The notes below the pieces were generated by a model. The model did not search any database, was not told the DNA's origin, and saw only the letters and a program-made list of their open reading frames with translations. This document shows positions 53,711 to 62,001 of a stretch of 64,000 bases of DNA, piece after piece. Origin of the DNA: Pseudomonas silvicola (lineage in GTDB: Bacteria; Pseudomonadota; Gammaproteobacteria; Pseudomonadales; Pseudomonadaceae). The position numbers were made by a program, and so were the translations under genes. The stretch lies in NCBI RefSeq assembly GCF_026651855.1, contig NZ_CP093280.1, positions 3,760,001 to 3,824,000 of the forward strand. Reading direction: 5' to 3'. Positions within the stretch are counted from its first letter, which is position 1. The number at the start of each line of letters is the position of its first letter.

Positions 53711-55852
53711 TCAGCACAGGCAGAACAACGCCACCTGCGGCGCGTCGCTGATCCACTGATGGCAGATTCGCCAACCGCCCAGCGCCGCCATTTCAGTGAA
53801 CGATTCAACCGTGAACTTGTGCGAGTTCTCGGTGTGCAGGCGCTCGCCTTCAGCGAAATGGAACGCTTGGCCGGCCACCTGCACCACCTGTTCGCGCTGG
53901 CTCACCAGATGCATTTCCATGCGTTGCAGCTCGGCATTCCATTGCGCCAGATGGCGGAAGCCATCCAGGTCGAAATCGCCGTCCAGTTCGCGGTTCATGC
54001 GCTTGAGCAGGTTGAGGTTGAACGCCGCCGTCACCCCACCCGCATCGTCGTAGGCCGCTTCCAGCAAGGCGGCTTCCTTGACCATGTCCACGCCGACGAT
54101 GAAATAGGCATTGCGGCCCAGCAAGGTATGCGCCGAACGCAGAAACTGCACGGCCTGGGGGCGGGTGAAATTGCCAATGGTAGAACCCGGGAAGAAGCCC
54201 ACCCGAGGCTTGCCTCGGGCCGCTTCAGGCAGGCGCAGGGCGCGCGTGAAGTCGTCCACCTGGGGGGCGATTTCAAGGTTCGGGTAATGCGCGTGCAACC
54301 GGCTGGCGGCGCTATCCAGTGCGTCCTGGCAGATATCGATTGGCACATAGACGCCCACCTGGGGCGCCGCGTCCAGCACCAGGCGGGTCTTGTCGCTGGC
54401 CCCGCTGCCAAATTCCACCAGCACCGCGCCGTCGGGAATCACGGCGCCGATCTCGGCCGCCACGTTCGTCAACAGCCGGGTCTCGGCGCGGGTCGGGTAA
54501 TACTCCGGCGTGGTGCAGATAGCTTCGAACAACTGCGAGCCGGCACCGTCGTAAAAGTACTTGGGCGACAGCGACTTGTGGGGCGCTGACAGCCCGGCCA
54601 CCACGTCGCGGGCAAATTCGCTGCTGTACGCACCGTGCTGGCAGATGTCCCGGGCCAGGCGCACGCCGGAGAACATCCAGCGCAGGCCCGGGGTAAAGAA
54701 GTTACGGTAGCTGGGCCGGCAGTGATCTGGCGAGCTGATGCTGGCGCCGCCGCGCAGCACCATCTGGTTGACCATGAACTTGCCGTTGTACTCGCCCACC
54801 GCCGAGGGCGCCGGACGGAAACCGGGGTAGGGGCTGTAGGCACTCTGGGTCCACTGCCAGGCCACGTCGTCCACCTGTTCGAGCAAGCCACTGACCGCGG
54901 CCAGTTCCCACTCCGCTTCAGTGGGCAACCGCGCCTGGGCCCAGGTGGCGAAGGCGCAGGCCTCGTAATAGCTGACGTGGGTCACAGGCGCATCGGCCTC
55001 CACGGGCACCAGCCCGGCCAGGGTCATGACTTGCCACTGCTCACCGTCCTGCTGCCAGTACAACGGCGCCTGCCAACCCTGTTCCCGTACCATGGCCCAA
55101 CCATCGGACAGCCACAGGCCGGCGGTGGCATAACCGCCGGCGGCCATGAATTGCAACCACTGGCCGTTGGTCACCAGACGGTCGCTGATCTCGAACGGCG
55201 CCAGGTAGACCTTGTGCCGTGGGCCTTCGTTGTCGAAGGCAAAGCCATCGCCGTCGTGGCCAACGTCCACCAGGCCGCCGTTCAGCGCCTTGAAGCGGCC
55301 TTCGCGGCCGGGTGCATCGGCGGGCCAGGCCGTGTCGTAGGCGGGCTTGAGCGCAGACAGGCTGAACAGGTGCAGGATGTCCATCAGTAGCAGTTCCTGG
55401 TGCTGTTGTTCATGGGCCAGGCCGAGTTCGATCAGGGCCAGGGTCGCGGCATCCAGGTCCTGGGCCAGCAGGCTGCCCATGTGCAGGTCCACGTATTGCC
55501 GGTAGGCCATCACTTGCTCAAGCGCTGGCCGGGTCATCAGCCCACGCTGCGGCCTGGGCTGGCGTGGGCCCACGGCCTCGTAATAGGAGTTGAAGAGATA
55601 AGTGAAACTGGGGTCGAACGGCCGGTAATCCGCCAGGTTGGGCACCAGCAGAAAGGTTTCGAAAAACCAGGTGATGTGCGCCAGGTGCCATTTGGTCGGG
55701 CTGGCGTCCGGCATCGACTGCACCACCATGTCCTCGGGGCTCAGGGGGCTGGCCAGCCGTTCACTGTGGCGGCGCACCTGGCGGTAGCGCTGCAGGCGCT
55801 CGTCGGCGAGGGTAGGCAGGGTGTCGAGGGCATGACGTGGCATCAGGTTCAT
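53711..55852 (-). CDS. Fused EgtB-EgtD ergothioneine biosynthesis enzyme
   Basis: 713 aa from the ATG at 55852 (GGAG about 9 bp upstream). N-terminal EgtB: DinB-type helical domain with iron-ligand histidines (HLAHITWFFE; HEQQHQELL, the HxxxH pair) and a formylglycine-type sulfoxide synthase fold to about residue 400 (SDRLVTNGQWL, RLPTEAEWE, MVLRGGAS). C-terminal EgtD from about 408: KSLSPKYFYDGAGSQLFE, LVEFGSGASDKT, GSTIGNFTR, VTAAFNLNLLKRMNRELD. It should trimethylate histidine and then couple hercynine to cysteine or gamma-glutamylcysteine. The C-terminal domain is clearly EgtD, which excludes OvoA. Confidence 0.9.
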   Translation of the reverse strand: MNLMPRHALDTLPTLADERLQRYRQVRRHSERLASPLSPEDMVVQSMPDASPTKWHLAHITWFFETFLLVPNLADYRPFDPSFTYLFNSYYEAVGPRQPRPQRGLMTRPALEQVMAYRQYVDLHMGSLLAQDLDAATLALIELGLAHEQQHQELLLMDILHLFSLSALKPAYDTAWPADAPGREGRFKALNGGLVDVGHDGDGFAFDNEGPRHKVYLAPFEISDRLVTNGQWLQFMAAGGYATAGLWLSDGWAMVREQGWQAPLYWQQDGEQWQVMTLAGLVPVEADAPVTHVSYYEACAFATWAQARLPTEAEWELAAVSGLLEQVDDVAWQWTQSAYSPYPGFRPAPSAVGEYNGKFMVNQMVLRGGASISSPDHCRPSYRNFFTPGLRWMFSGVRLARDICQHGAYSSEFARDVVAGLSAPHKSLSPKYFYDGAGSQLFEAICTTPEYYPTRAETRLLTNVAAEIGAVIPDGAVLVEFGSGASDKTRLVLDAAPQVGVYVPIDICQDALDSAASRLHAHYPNLEIAPQVDDFTRALRLPEAARGKPRVGFFPGSTIGNFTRPQAVQFLRSAHTLLGRNAYFIVGVDMVKEAALLEAAYDDAGGVTAAFNLNLLKRMNRELDGDFDLDGFRHLAQWNAELQRMEMHLVSQREQVVQVAGQAFHFAEGERLHTENSHKFTVESFTEMAALGGWRICHQWISDAPQVALFCLC

Positions 55853-55909
55853 CAGCAATGGCTCCGCGGCTGCGTCGTTAAGCGACGTTAGTTAGCGAGA
55901 TGTGCGGCC

Positions 55910-56332
55910 TCACAGGCCCAGTACATCGAGAGTCTTGGCGTCGGGCTGGCCGTCGAAAAAGTCGGCCAGCACCTCGTTGAACGGGCCGGGGTCATCGGCG
56001 GCGTTGGCGAACAGGGTCATGCACGAGCGTAGTTTGAGGTCGTCCGGCGAGCCAAGGATCTCGCCGACCGGTCGTCCCCTGAGGGCGCTCACCGCTGCCG
56101 TCGCTTCCAGTAACCGCTGGCCGAGCACGGGGTGTCGCAGGTACGCCAGCGCTTCGCCGGCACCGCTGATCGCATACTGCCGAGCCGTGGTGCTGTGCCC
56201 CAGGCCCTGGATCTGCGGAAAAATGAACCACATCCAGTGGGTGCGCTTGCGGCCTTGTCGCAGTTCATGCAGGGCCTGCTCGAACACAGGCCGCTGGGCA
56301 TCGACGAAACGCTGTAGGTTGTAGGTGTCCAT
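55910..56332 (-). CDS. DUF1810-family protein
   Basis: 140 aa from the ATG at 56332; an extension further upstream lacks family sequence. MDTYNLQRFVDAQRPVFEQALHELRQGRKRTHWMWFIFPQIQGLG and LGSPDDLKLRSCMTLFANA are the DUF1810 hallmarks. Function unknown; some relatives were annotated as calpastatin-like. It follows the EgtB-EgtD gene's promoter region, with no evident operon. Confidence 0.82.
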   Translation of the reverse strand: MDTYNLQRFVDAQRPVFEQALHELRQGRKRTHWMWFIFPQIQGLGHSTTARQYAISGAGEALAYLRHPVLGQRLLEATAAVSALRGRPVGEILGSPDDLKLRSCMTLFANAADDPGPFNEVLADFFDGQPDAKTLDVLGL

Positions 56333-56440
56333 GGTCTTCACCGAGAGGGCGATGATCAGATGACCGCCCGCTGCGTGGTGAGTTCGGTTGGTGGGACGAG
56401 GGGGCCTGTGCTTGCGCAGGGCCATACAGCGCAGTTGCGG

Positions 56441-57082
56441 CTACAAGGGGAGCGGAGCCGCGGGGTCGATTGGCCGCTCGTGCACCAGCGCCAGGGTTGA
56501 ATCCAGCAGTTTGACCATTTCGTCTATGTCCCGGCGCATCTCGCGGCAGAACGGTTCATCGTCACACAGCTCCAACCGCAGCTTCAGGCGCGACAACGGG
56601 GTACGCAGGTCATGGGAAACGGCGCCCAGCACATAGCCGCGCTGGCGTAGTTGTTCGCGGATGCGCCGCTGCATGCGGTTGAAGGTGTGGGCAGCCTGAC
56701 GCGCCTCCAGCAGGCTGTTCTCCTGCACGGCCAGGGGCGGGCTGTCCAGGTCCTCGCTCAGGCGCTCGGCAGCGGCGCTGAACCGACGGATAGGCCGCGA
56801 TAGCAGCTTGGCGCCGTACCAGGCGGCAGCTACCAAGGCCGACATCTGGAACAGCAACGGCACCACCGGAAAATCCAGCAGCGACCCAGCATGCGGGGGC
56901 GGTTCACCCGTCTCCAGCATCTGCACCTGCTCGGCATCGAACCGCGCGTCATCCTGGGCCTTGCCGTAAGCCTGGAACCACATGAAGGCCAGGCAGTGGG
57001 CGAAGACGATGGCGATCACCGAAATGCCGAACAGGCGGGCAAACAGGGAGTTGGCGAAGCGCGGCAGGCGAAGGCTGGGCAT
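56441..57082 (-). pseudogene. Histidine kinase truncated before the ATPase domain
   Basis: 213 aa. Membrane segment about 14-35, short periplasmic loop, second segment about 73-92, HAMP linker (LSRPIRRFSAAAERLSEDLD) and phospho-acceptor helix with H157 in GAVSHDLRTPLSRLKLRLE. It stops at DPAAPLPL. The whole HATPase domain (about 110 residues, N/G1/G2 boxes) is missing, and no response regulator is adjacent. Either a decayed kinase or a stand-alone His-phosphotransfer-type fragment. Confidence 0.75.
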
Positions 57083-57182
57083 GCGGAAGGCTCTTGGGCC
57101 GGGTCGATCCGAGCGGGCAGCATCGCCTTGCCTTGTATCCCGTTGATTTCACCCGTGTATCAGCCTGTATGCAGCGCTGGCC

Positions 57183-58007
57183 TCAGCCCTGGGGGGCGCC
57201 GAACCAGTATTGTGCTGTCACACCACCGTCCATCAGAAAGTCACTGCCGGTGATGAAAGTGCCTTCCGGCCCCATCAACAAAGCCGCCAACGCACCCACC
57301 TCATCCGGGGTGCCACCGCGCTTGGCTGCGCAGCCGTCGATCATGCGGCGGTAGCCCTCGCCACGGGGCCCGGCCAGTTCATCCCGGGCCAGCGGCGTAA
57401 AGATAATGCCAGGGCTGATGGCATTGACCCGCGCACCGCGCTGACCCCAGCGCACGGCTTCGGCCATGACCCTCAGGGCGTTGGCCCGTTTGGAGAGTTG
57501 GTAAGCGTTGAGCGGGTCGACAACGGCGTCCGGTTGCAGCATGGGCAGCGTCAACAGCGCCTCCGTCGCGGTCGACGCCAGGGCCTTGTCTTGCTCCGGG
57601 GTCAAGGCAGGCAGGCGGTGGCCGGACTGCGACGCGATGACCACCGCCGAGCCGCCCGGCGCGATGGCGTTGCCGAACAGCTCAAGCACCAGCGCTGTTC
57701 CGTACAGGTCCACCCGCAGAATGGTCGCCGGTGGCGCTTGGGAGGGCGATACTCCGGCAGCGTGGATGACCCCGGTGATCGGGCCAAGCGCCTGTGCAGT
57801 GGCGACCAGCGCCGCCACCGATTCGCGTGAGCTGACATCGACGACCGCGGTGCTGACGTCAAAGCCTGCGTCCAGCAGCACATCGGCTGCGGCGTCGGCG
57901 TTCTGCTGCTTCAGGTCGGCGAGCAGCACATGCTTGCCGGCACTCACCCGGCGGGCGATAGCTTGGCCGATGGCGCCAGCACCGATGACCACGGTGACGG
58001 TTTTCAT
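57183..58007 (-). CDS. SDR-family oxidoreductase, atypical cofactor motif
   Basis: 274 aa from the ATG at 58007. The nucleotide motif is VVIGAGAIGQAIA, lacking the usual Thr-Gly start. AAGVSPSQ replaces the NNAG motif and the active-site pattern is NAYQLSKRAN (Y/K) after VIASQSGHRL. Typical SDR C-terminus with GSDFLMDGGVTAQYW. Likely NADP-dependent. Faces away from the permease gene. Confidence 0.8.
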   Translation of the reverse strand: MKTVTVVIGAGAIGQAIARRVSAGKHVLLADLKQQNADAAADVLLDAGFDVSTAVVDVSSRESVAALVATAQALGPITGVIHAAGVSPSQAPPATILRVDLYGTALVLELFGNAIAPGGSAVVIASQSGHRLPALTPEQDKALASTATEALLTLPMLQPDAVVDPLNAYQLSKRANALRVMAEAVRWGQRGARVNAISPGIIFTPLARDELAGPRGEGYRRMIDGCAAKRGGTPDEVGALAALLMGPEGTFITGSDFLMDGGVTAQYWFGAPQG

Positions 58008-58325
58008 GGAGTGTGTTTCCTCTGTGAAGGGAGCAGGTGGTCCCATGATAGGGAGGAGGGACTGACGGGTTAACAGGCTGCAACTGAATGGACTTATGAG
58101 AAGGATTCATCAGTGGGCGGCGTGAAAGCGGAAGACAAGGGATGTGTGCGGCAAATCACCACACCCAAAACGCCTCTCATTCACGACCATTGCTCAGCTA
58201 ACCCTTTGCTTCTCAAGCACAATCCCGGACAATCGCCCCCCCTTTTATGGCCGGGGCGCTGCCTGCTTCATGTTTCATCCCGCCTCGGCCACGTATGAAT
58301 AACCGGCAAGCGGAGATTCGACCGG
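58008..58325. other. Intergenic, 318 bp, divergent promoters
   Basis: No gene seen. Carries the promoters of the SDR (minus) and the permease (plus). ATGA-GAAGGAT-TCAT near 58095 is the only noticeable dyad. AT content rises near 58080-58110 and 58190-58230. Confidence 0.4.
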
Positions 58326-59600
58326 ATGAATGAACAGGCCAATAGCCTCGACCAGACCTTTGACGCGGCGCCACAAGCGACGTTGGCAGGTTGGAACCGT
58401 CACGACACCACCTGGATGCTGGGCCTGTTCGGCACAGCCATCGGCGCCGGCACCTTGTTCCTGCCGATCAACGCCGGCCTCGGTGGTTTCTGGCCTTTGC
58501 TGATTCTGGCCGTGCTGGCCTTCCCGATGACGTTCTACGCACACCGCGGCTTGACCCGCTTCGTGCTGTCGGGCCGTGAAGGCGCGGACATCACCGAGGT
58601 GGTGGAGGAGCATTTCGGTGCCAAGGCCGGGGCGCTGATCACGCTGTTGTACTTCTTCGCGATCTTCCCCATTCTGCTGATCTACAGCGTTGCCTTGACC
58701 AACACCGTGGGCAGCTTCATCGAGCACCAACTGAACCTGCAGCCGCCACCCCGGGCGCTGCTGGCGCTGGTGCTGATCGTCGGCCTGCTGGGCGTTGTGC
58801 GTTGCGGCGAGCGGGTGATCGTCAAAGCCATGAGCCTGATGGTGTACCCCTTCATCGTCGCGCTGCTGCTGTTGGCGCTGTTCCTGGTGCCGCATTGGAC
58901 CGGCGGCATCCTGACCACTGCCAGCAATGTGCCTGAGCCTTCGGCGTTCCTGCATACCCTGTGGCTGGCAATTCCGGTGATGGTGTTCTCGTTCAACCAT
59001 TCGCCGATCATTTCGGCCTTCGCGGTGGACCAGAAACGTCGTTACGGTGCCAACGCCGAGAAGCGCAGCTCGCAGATCCTGGCCCGTGCCCATGGCCTGA
59101 TGGTGGTGATGGTGCTGTTCTTCGTGTTCAGTTGCGTGCTGACCCTGTCGCCAGAGCAACTGGCGGAAGCCAAGGCGCAGAACCTGTCGATCCTGTCTTA
59201 CCTGGCCAACCACTTCAGCAACCCGACCATCGCCTTCGCCGCGCCGCTGATTGCTTTCGTGGCCATCGCCAAGTCGTTCCTGGGCCATTACATCGGTGCC
59301 AGCGAGGGCCTCAAGGGCCTGATCGTCAAGAGCGGCAAGCGCCCGGCAGCCAAGACCATGGACCGCCTGGTGGCAGCGTTCATGCTGGTGGTGTGCTGGC
59401 TGGTGGCGACGCTCAACCCCAGCATCCTGGGCATGATCGAGACACTGGGCGGCCCGGTGATCGCGGCCATCCTGTTCCTGATGCCGATGTATGCCGTGCG
59501 CCGTGTGCCGGCCATGCGCATGTACGCGGGCAAACTGTCGAACGTGTTCGTGGTGATTGTCGGCCTGGTGGCCATTTCGGCACTGGTCTACACGCTTTGA
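58326..59600 (+). CDS. Serine/threonine-type amino acid permease (SdaC/HAAAP family)
   Basis: 424 aa, eleven hydrophobic segments. GLFGTAIGAGTLFLPINAGLGGFWPLL, VFSFNHSPIISAFAVDQKRRYG and FVAIAKSFLGHYIGASEGLKGL are the hallmarks of the hydroxy/aromatic amino acid permease family, closest to SdaC-type serine transporters. Imports serine or a related amino acid with H+/Na+. Monocistronic. Confidence 0.85.
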   Translation: MNEQANSLDQTFDAAPQATLAGWNRHDTTWMLGLFGTAIGAGTLFLPINAGLGGFWPLLILAVLAFPMTFYAHRGLTRFVLSGREGADITEVVEEHFGAKAGALITLLYFFAIFPILLIYSVALTNTVGSFIEHQLNLQPPPRALLALVLIVGLLGVVRCGERVIVKAMSLMVYPFIVALLLLALFLVPHWTGGILTTASNVPEPSAFLHTLWLAIPVMVFSFNHSPIISAFAVDQKRRYGANAEKRSSQILARAHGLMVVMVLFFVFSCVLTLSPEQLAEAKAQNLSILSYLANHFSNPTIAFAAPLIAFVAIAKSFLGHYIGASEGLKGLIVKSGKRPAAKTMDRLVAAFMLVVCWLVATLNPSILGMIETLGGPVIAAILFLMPMYAVRRVPAMRMYAGKLSNVFVVIVGLVAISALVYTL

Positions 59601-59630
59601 GATGCAAGCTGCAAGCTAATGCAGCTGTCG

Positions 59631-59661
59631 GCTTCTAGCTTCTAGCTTCTAGCTTCTAGCT
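59631..59661. repeat. Heptanucleotide tandem repeat (GCTTCTA)4.4
   Basis: Four exact copies of GCTTCTA plus GCT, 31 bp after the permease stop. Preceded by GCAAGCTGCAAGCTAATGC, so the whole patch is rich in AGCT. A simple sequence of this kind often varies in copy number between strains. Confidence 0.8.
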
Positions 59662-59678
59662 CAAGCTCGCAGCGGCTA

Positions 59679-59707
59679 GCTGCGCCAGCCAGCCCGGCTG
59701 GCGCAGC
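59679..59707. terminator. Perfect 12-bp hairpin
   Basis: GCTGCGCCAGCC-AGCCC-GGCTGGCGCAGC. Probably ends the permease transcript, although there is no T-run on either side. Confidence 0.5.
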
Positions 59708-59755
59708 CCATCAAACAACCTTGCGTAATCCGGGTGCAGCCGCCCCGGCGTTCGT

Positions 59756-59980
59756 GTGCGCGGGTATTCTCCGGGGGCCGCGTCTGTAGACGATGACGGT
59801 AGCCCCAGCCACGACTTGCACAACGGCAGCGGCACGGCTCAGTATCGGCTGTACACGGCGGCCGGCCAGGCCTTCGCCAGCACTTCCCGCACCTATACGT
59901 TGTACGCGCGCCTGCAGCCCGGCCGTGACGGCGCGGCGGGCGTGTACCAGGCCATGAGCGCCATCCGGCTGGTGTACTGA
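59756..59980 (+). pseudogene. Possible C-terminal fragment of a spore-coat-U/Csu-type pilin-like protein
   Basis: The frame reads NGSGTAQYRLYTAAGQAF, RTYTLYARLQPGRDGAAGVY and ends AIRLVY, the plan of SCPU domains (…YTVYGRIPAG…SY.DTV.V.V.Y). No signal peptide or N-terminal half is present upstream. Probably a relic. It ends 17 bp before the next gene. Confidence 0.4.
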
Positions 59981-59997
59981 TGTTCAGGAGACGATTG

Positions 59998-60501
59998 ATG
60001 AACCCACCCAAGCCTGTGTACCTGGCCGGTTTCGATGTGTTTCGCCGCGATGCCGTTGCCCGCGGCCTGTACCTCAAGGCGCTGTGCGCCGAACAGGGGC
60101 TGGAGGGCCTGTACCCCTTCGACGATGAAGTACCGGCAGGCCTGACGGGGGTAGCTGCCGCTCGGCTGATTTGTGCGCAGAACATCGCCATGATCCGCCG
60201 CTGTGACGCGGTGCTGGCTAACCTGAATGTATTCCGCGGCCAGGAGCCGGATTCCGGCACGGCCTTTGAGGTCGGCCTGGCGGTGGCCCTGGGCAAACCG
60301 GTGTGGGCCTATTTCGAGCCCGACCGCAGCCTGCGCCAACAGATTGCCCACGACCCTCAGGGCTATGATGCCCAGGGCTTCGCGGTGGAAGATTTCGACC
60401 TGCCGCGCAATTTGATGTTGGCAGCGAGCTGGGCAGGGTACAGTGCGACGGTCGAACAGGCGGTCGGCGATCTGCGCCGACACCTGGCATCGACGCCTTG
60501 A
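59998..60501 (+). CDS. Nucleoside 2-deoxyribosyltransferase-like protein
   Basis: 167 aa from the ATG at 59998 (CAGGAG upstream). PVYLAGFDVFRRDAVARG and RCDAVLANLNVFRGQEPDSGTAFEVGLAVALGKPVWAY match the NDT fold, with the catalytic glutamate in TAFEVG and the Asp in QEPDSG. Transfers deoxyribose between nucleobases or hydrolyses deoxynucleotides. It is 14 bp upstream of the next gene, so the two are probably coexpressed. Confidence 0.85.
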   Translation: MNPPKPVYLAGFDVFRRDAVARGLYLKALCAEQGLEGLYPFDDEVPAGLTGVAAARLICAQNIAMIRRCDAVLANLNVFRGQEPDSGTAFEVGLAVALGKPVWAYFEPDRSLRQQIAHDPQGYDAQGFAVEDFDLPRNLMLAASWAGYSATVEQAVGDLRRHLASTP

Positions 60502-60515
60502 GGAGGTAGACGGCC

Positions 60516-61013
60516 ATGGATCAAGTCCAGCAACTGGGCGAGATGCTCAAACACTATGCCCAGAGTGAAGAGCACAAGAAGCAGCAATTCGAAGCCCAGT
60601 GCAGCCATTGGAGCCTGAGCATCAACAGCCTGTTCGAGCGCATCGAACAGTGGTTGCAGCCGCTGCGCGACGGCGGTCTGGTGGAACTGGCCCGCGAGCC
60701 TTACCTGGCGACCAATGCCAGCTTCCCCGCGCCGGTATCGCCCTTCGCCAGCCACAAGCTGGTCATTACCCTGGCCCTGCGCACGGTGGAATTCGTGCCT
60801 GAAGCGATGGGTGCCAAGGGTCAGATCAGCCTGGCGGTGATGGGCCTGACCTCGGACCGCTATGGCAGTATCAGTGTCGTCTGCACACCGCCCGCCGAGG
60901 AGTGGCTGTGGCGCAAGGAACGCGGCGTCAAGGAGCCGGAAGCGCACCCGCTGACCGCTGACTTCCTGGCGCTGCAGTTGCAGGCACTGATCCCGCGTCA
61001 GCATCGGGAGTAG
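60516..61013 (+). CDS. Conserved hypothetical protein, 165 aa
   Basis: Soluble. An N-terminal helical part (QQLGEMLKHYAQSEEHKKQQFEAQCSHWSLSINSLFERIEQWLQPL) is followed by a beta-rich domain (HKLVITLALRTVEFVPEAMGAKGQISLAVMG). GAGG precedes the ATG. No family recognised; similar proteins occur widely in Pseudomonas. In line with the deoxyribosyltransferase-like gene upstream and the AraC gene 7 bp after its stop. Confidence 0.7.
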   Translation: MDQVQQLGEMLKHYAQSEEHKKQQFEAQCSHWSLSINSLFERIEQWLQPLRDGGLVELAREPYLATNASFPAPVSPFASHKLVITLALRTVEFVPEAMGAKGQISLAVMGLTSDRYGSISVVCTPPAEEWLWRKERGVKEPEAHPLTADFLALQLQALIPRQHRE

Positions 61014-61020
61014 GCCGGGC

Positions 61021-61761
61021 ATGTTCGACCGTTCACCCTTGCTGGCCTGTGCCGATGACTACGCCAATGGCGAGGTGATCGCCCCGCACTGCCATGGCCA
61101 GATCCAGTTCATCCATGCCATTTCCGGGGTCATGCGCGTGACCACTGGCCAAGGCAGCTGGGTGGTGCCGCCGGGCCATGCGCTGTGGGTGCCCGAGGCC
61201 ATGGAGCACGAAATCCGCATGACCGGGAACGTGCAGATGCGCACGCTGTTCATCTGTCCCGCGGCGCTGGACTTCAGCGTCACCGCGTGCAAGGTGGTCA
61301 AGGTGTCGGCATTGGTTCGTGAACTGATCCTGGCAGCCATTGGCGGCCTGGGCGCTGCCCGGCGCGAGGTGCGCGACCAGCACCTGCTGGGGCTGCTGTT
61401 TGCCGAACTGGAAGTGGCGCCGCCCTTGGCGACCCACGTGCCGCTGCCCCTCCAGCCGCGGTTGAAGGCCCTGTGCGAAGCCTTTGTGGCCGACCCTGCG
61501 CAGGAATCCACCCTGCAGGACTGGGCCGACCAGAGCAGCATGAGTTCACGCACCCTGGCGCGCCTGTTCCTGCGCGAAGTAGGAATGACCTTCGGCGAGT
61601 GGCGTACCCGCACGCGGCTGATCCTGAGCTTGCAGCGCCTGGCCTCGGGCGTCTCGATATTGGAGGTGGCGCTGGAACATGGGTATCAGAGCCCGAGCGC
61701 GTTCAGTGCGATGTTCAAGCGTGAATTGGGGTATGCGCCCAGTCATTATCAGGTGGGGTAG
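61021..61761 (+). CDS. AraC-family regulator with cupin sensor (2)
   Basis: 246 aa. Cupin part about 15-95 (NGEVIAPHCHGQIQFIHAISGVM, PPGHALWVPEAMEHE) and AraC HTH pair at about 155-240 (DWADQSSMSSRTLARLFLREVG, EVALEHGYQSPSAFSAMFKRELG). It starts 7 bp after the preceding hypothetical and 240 bp before the efflux genes, which it may control. Confidence 0.85.
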   Translation: MFDRSPLLACADDYANGEVIAPHCHGQIQFIHAISGVMRVTTGQGSWVVPPGHALWVPEAMEHEIRMTGNVQMRTLFICPAALDFSVTACKVVKVSALVRELILAAIGGLGAARREVRDQHLLGLLFAELEVAPPLATHVPLPLQPRLKALCEAFVADPAQESTLQDWADQSSMSSRTLARLFLREVGMTFGEWRTRTRLILSLQRLASGVSILEVALEHGYQSPSAFSAMFKRELGYAPSHYQVG

Positions 61762-61802
61762 GGGGGTGGTTTTTGGGGGTAGGCTTGATGCTTGTTGCGC
61801 CC

Positions 61803-61840
61803 TTGAGACCGAGCGCCGCCCGCGCGGCGCTCGATCTCAA
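61803..61840. repeat. 17-bp hairpin, Pseudomonas dispersed repeat
   Basis: TTGAGACCGAGCGCCGC, CCGC loop, GCGGCGCTCGATCTCAA: 16 of 17 pairs. It sits between the AraC gene and the efflux operon. This TTGAGATCGAGCGCCGC core recurs in P. putida-group genomes as a dispersed palindrome; no second copy is apparent in this window. Confidence 0.65.
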
Positions 61841-62001
61841 GAACCCTGCAACACCATCGCCTGGCACTTGGAGGCCCTGAGGCAACCCTTCAGCAAAACC
61901 ACTTTGTCCCAATCAAAACGACACTTGTCCAGATCTCACGAGCACTTCGCATACCGGATCCAATAATCTTCAGGCCTTGCCCTTCCAGATAAAGGTCCGC
62001 G

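Noticed and set aside
53711-55852. OvoA (ovothiol synthase) as identity of the fused protein
   Set aside because: OvoA also joins an EgtB-like domain to a methyltransferase, but the C-terminal motifs here (KYFYDGAGSQLFE, GSTIGNF, AAFNLNLL) are EgtD.
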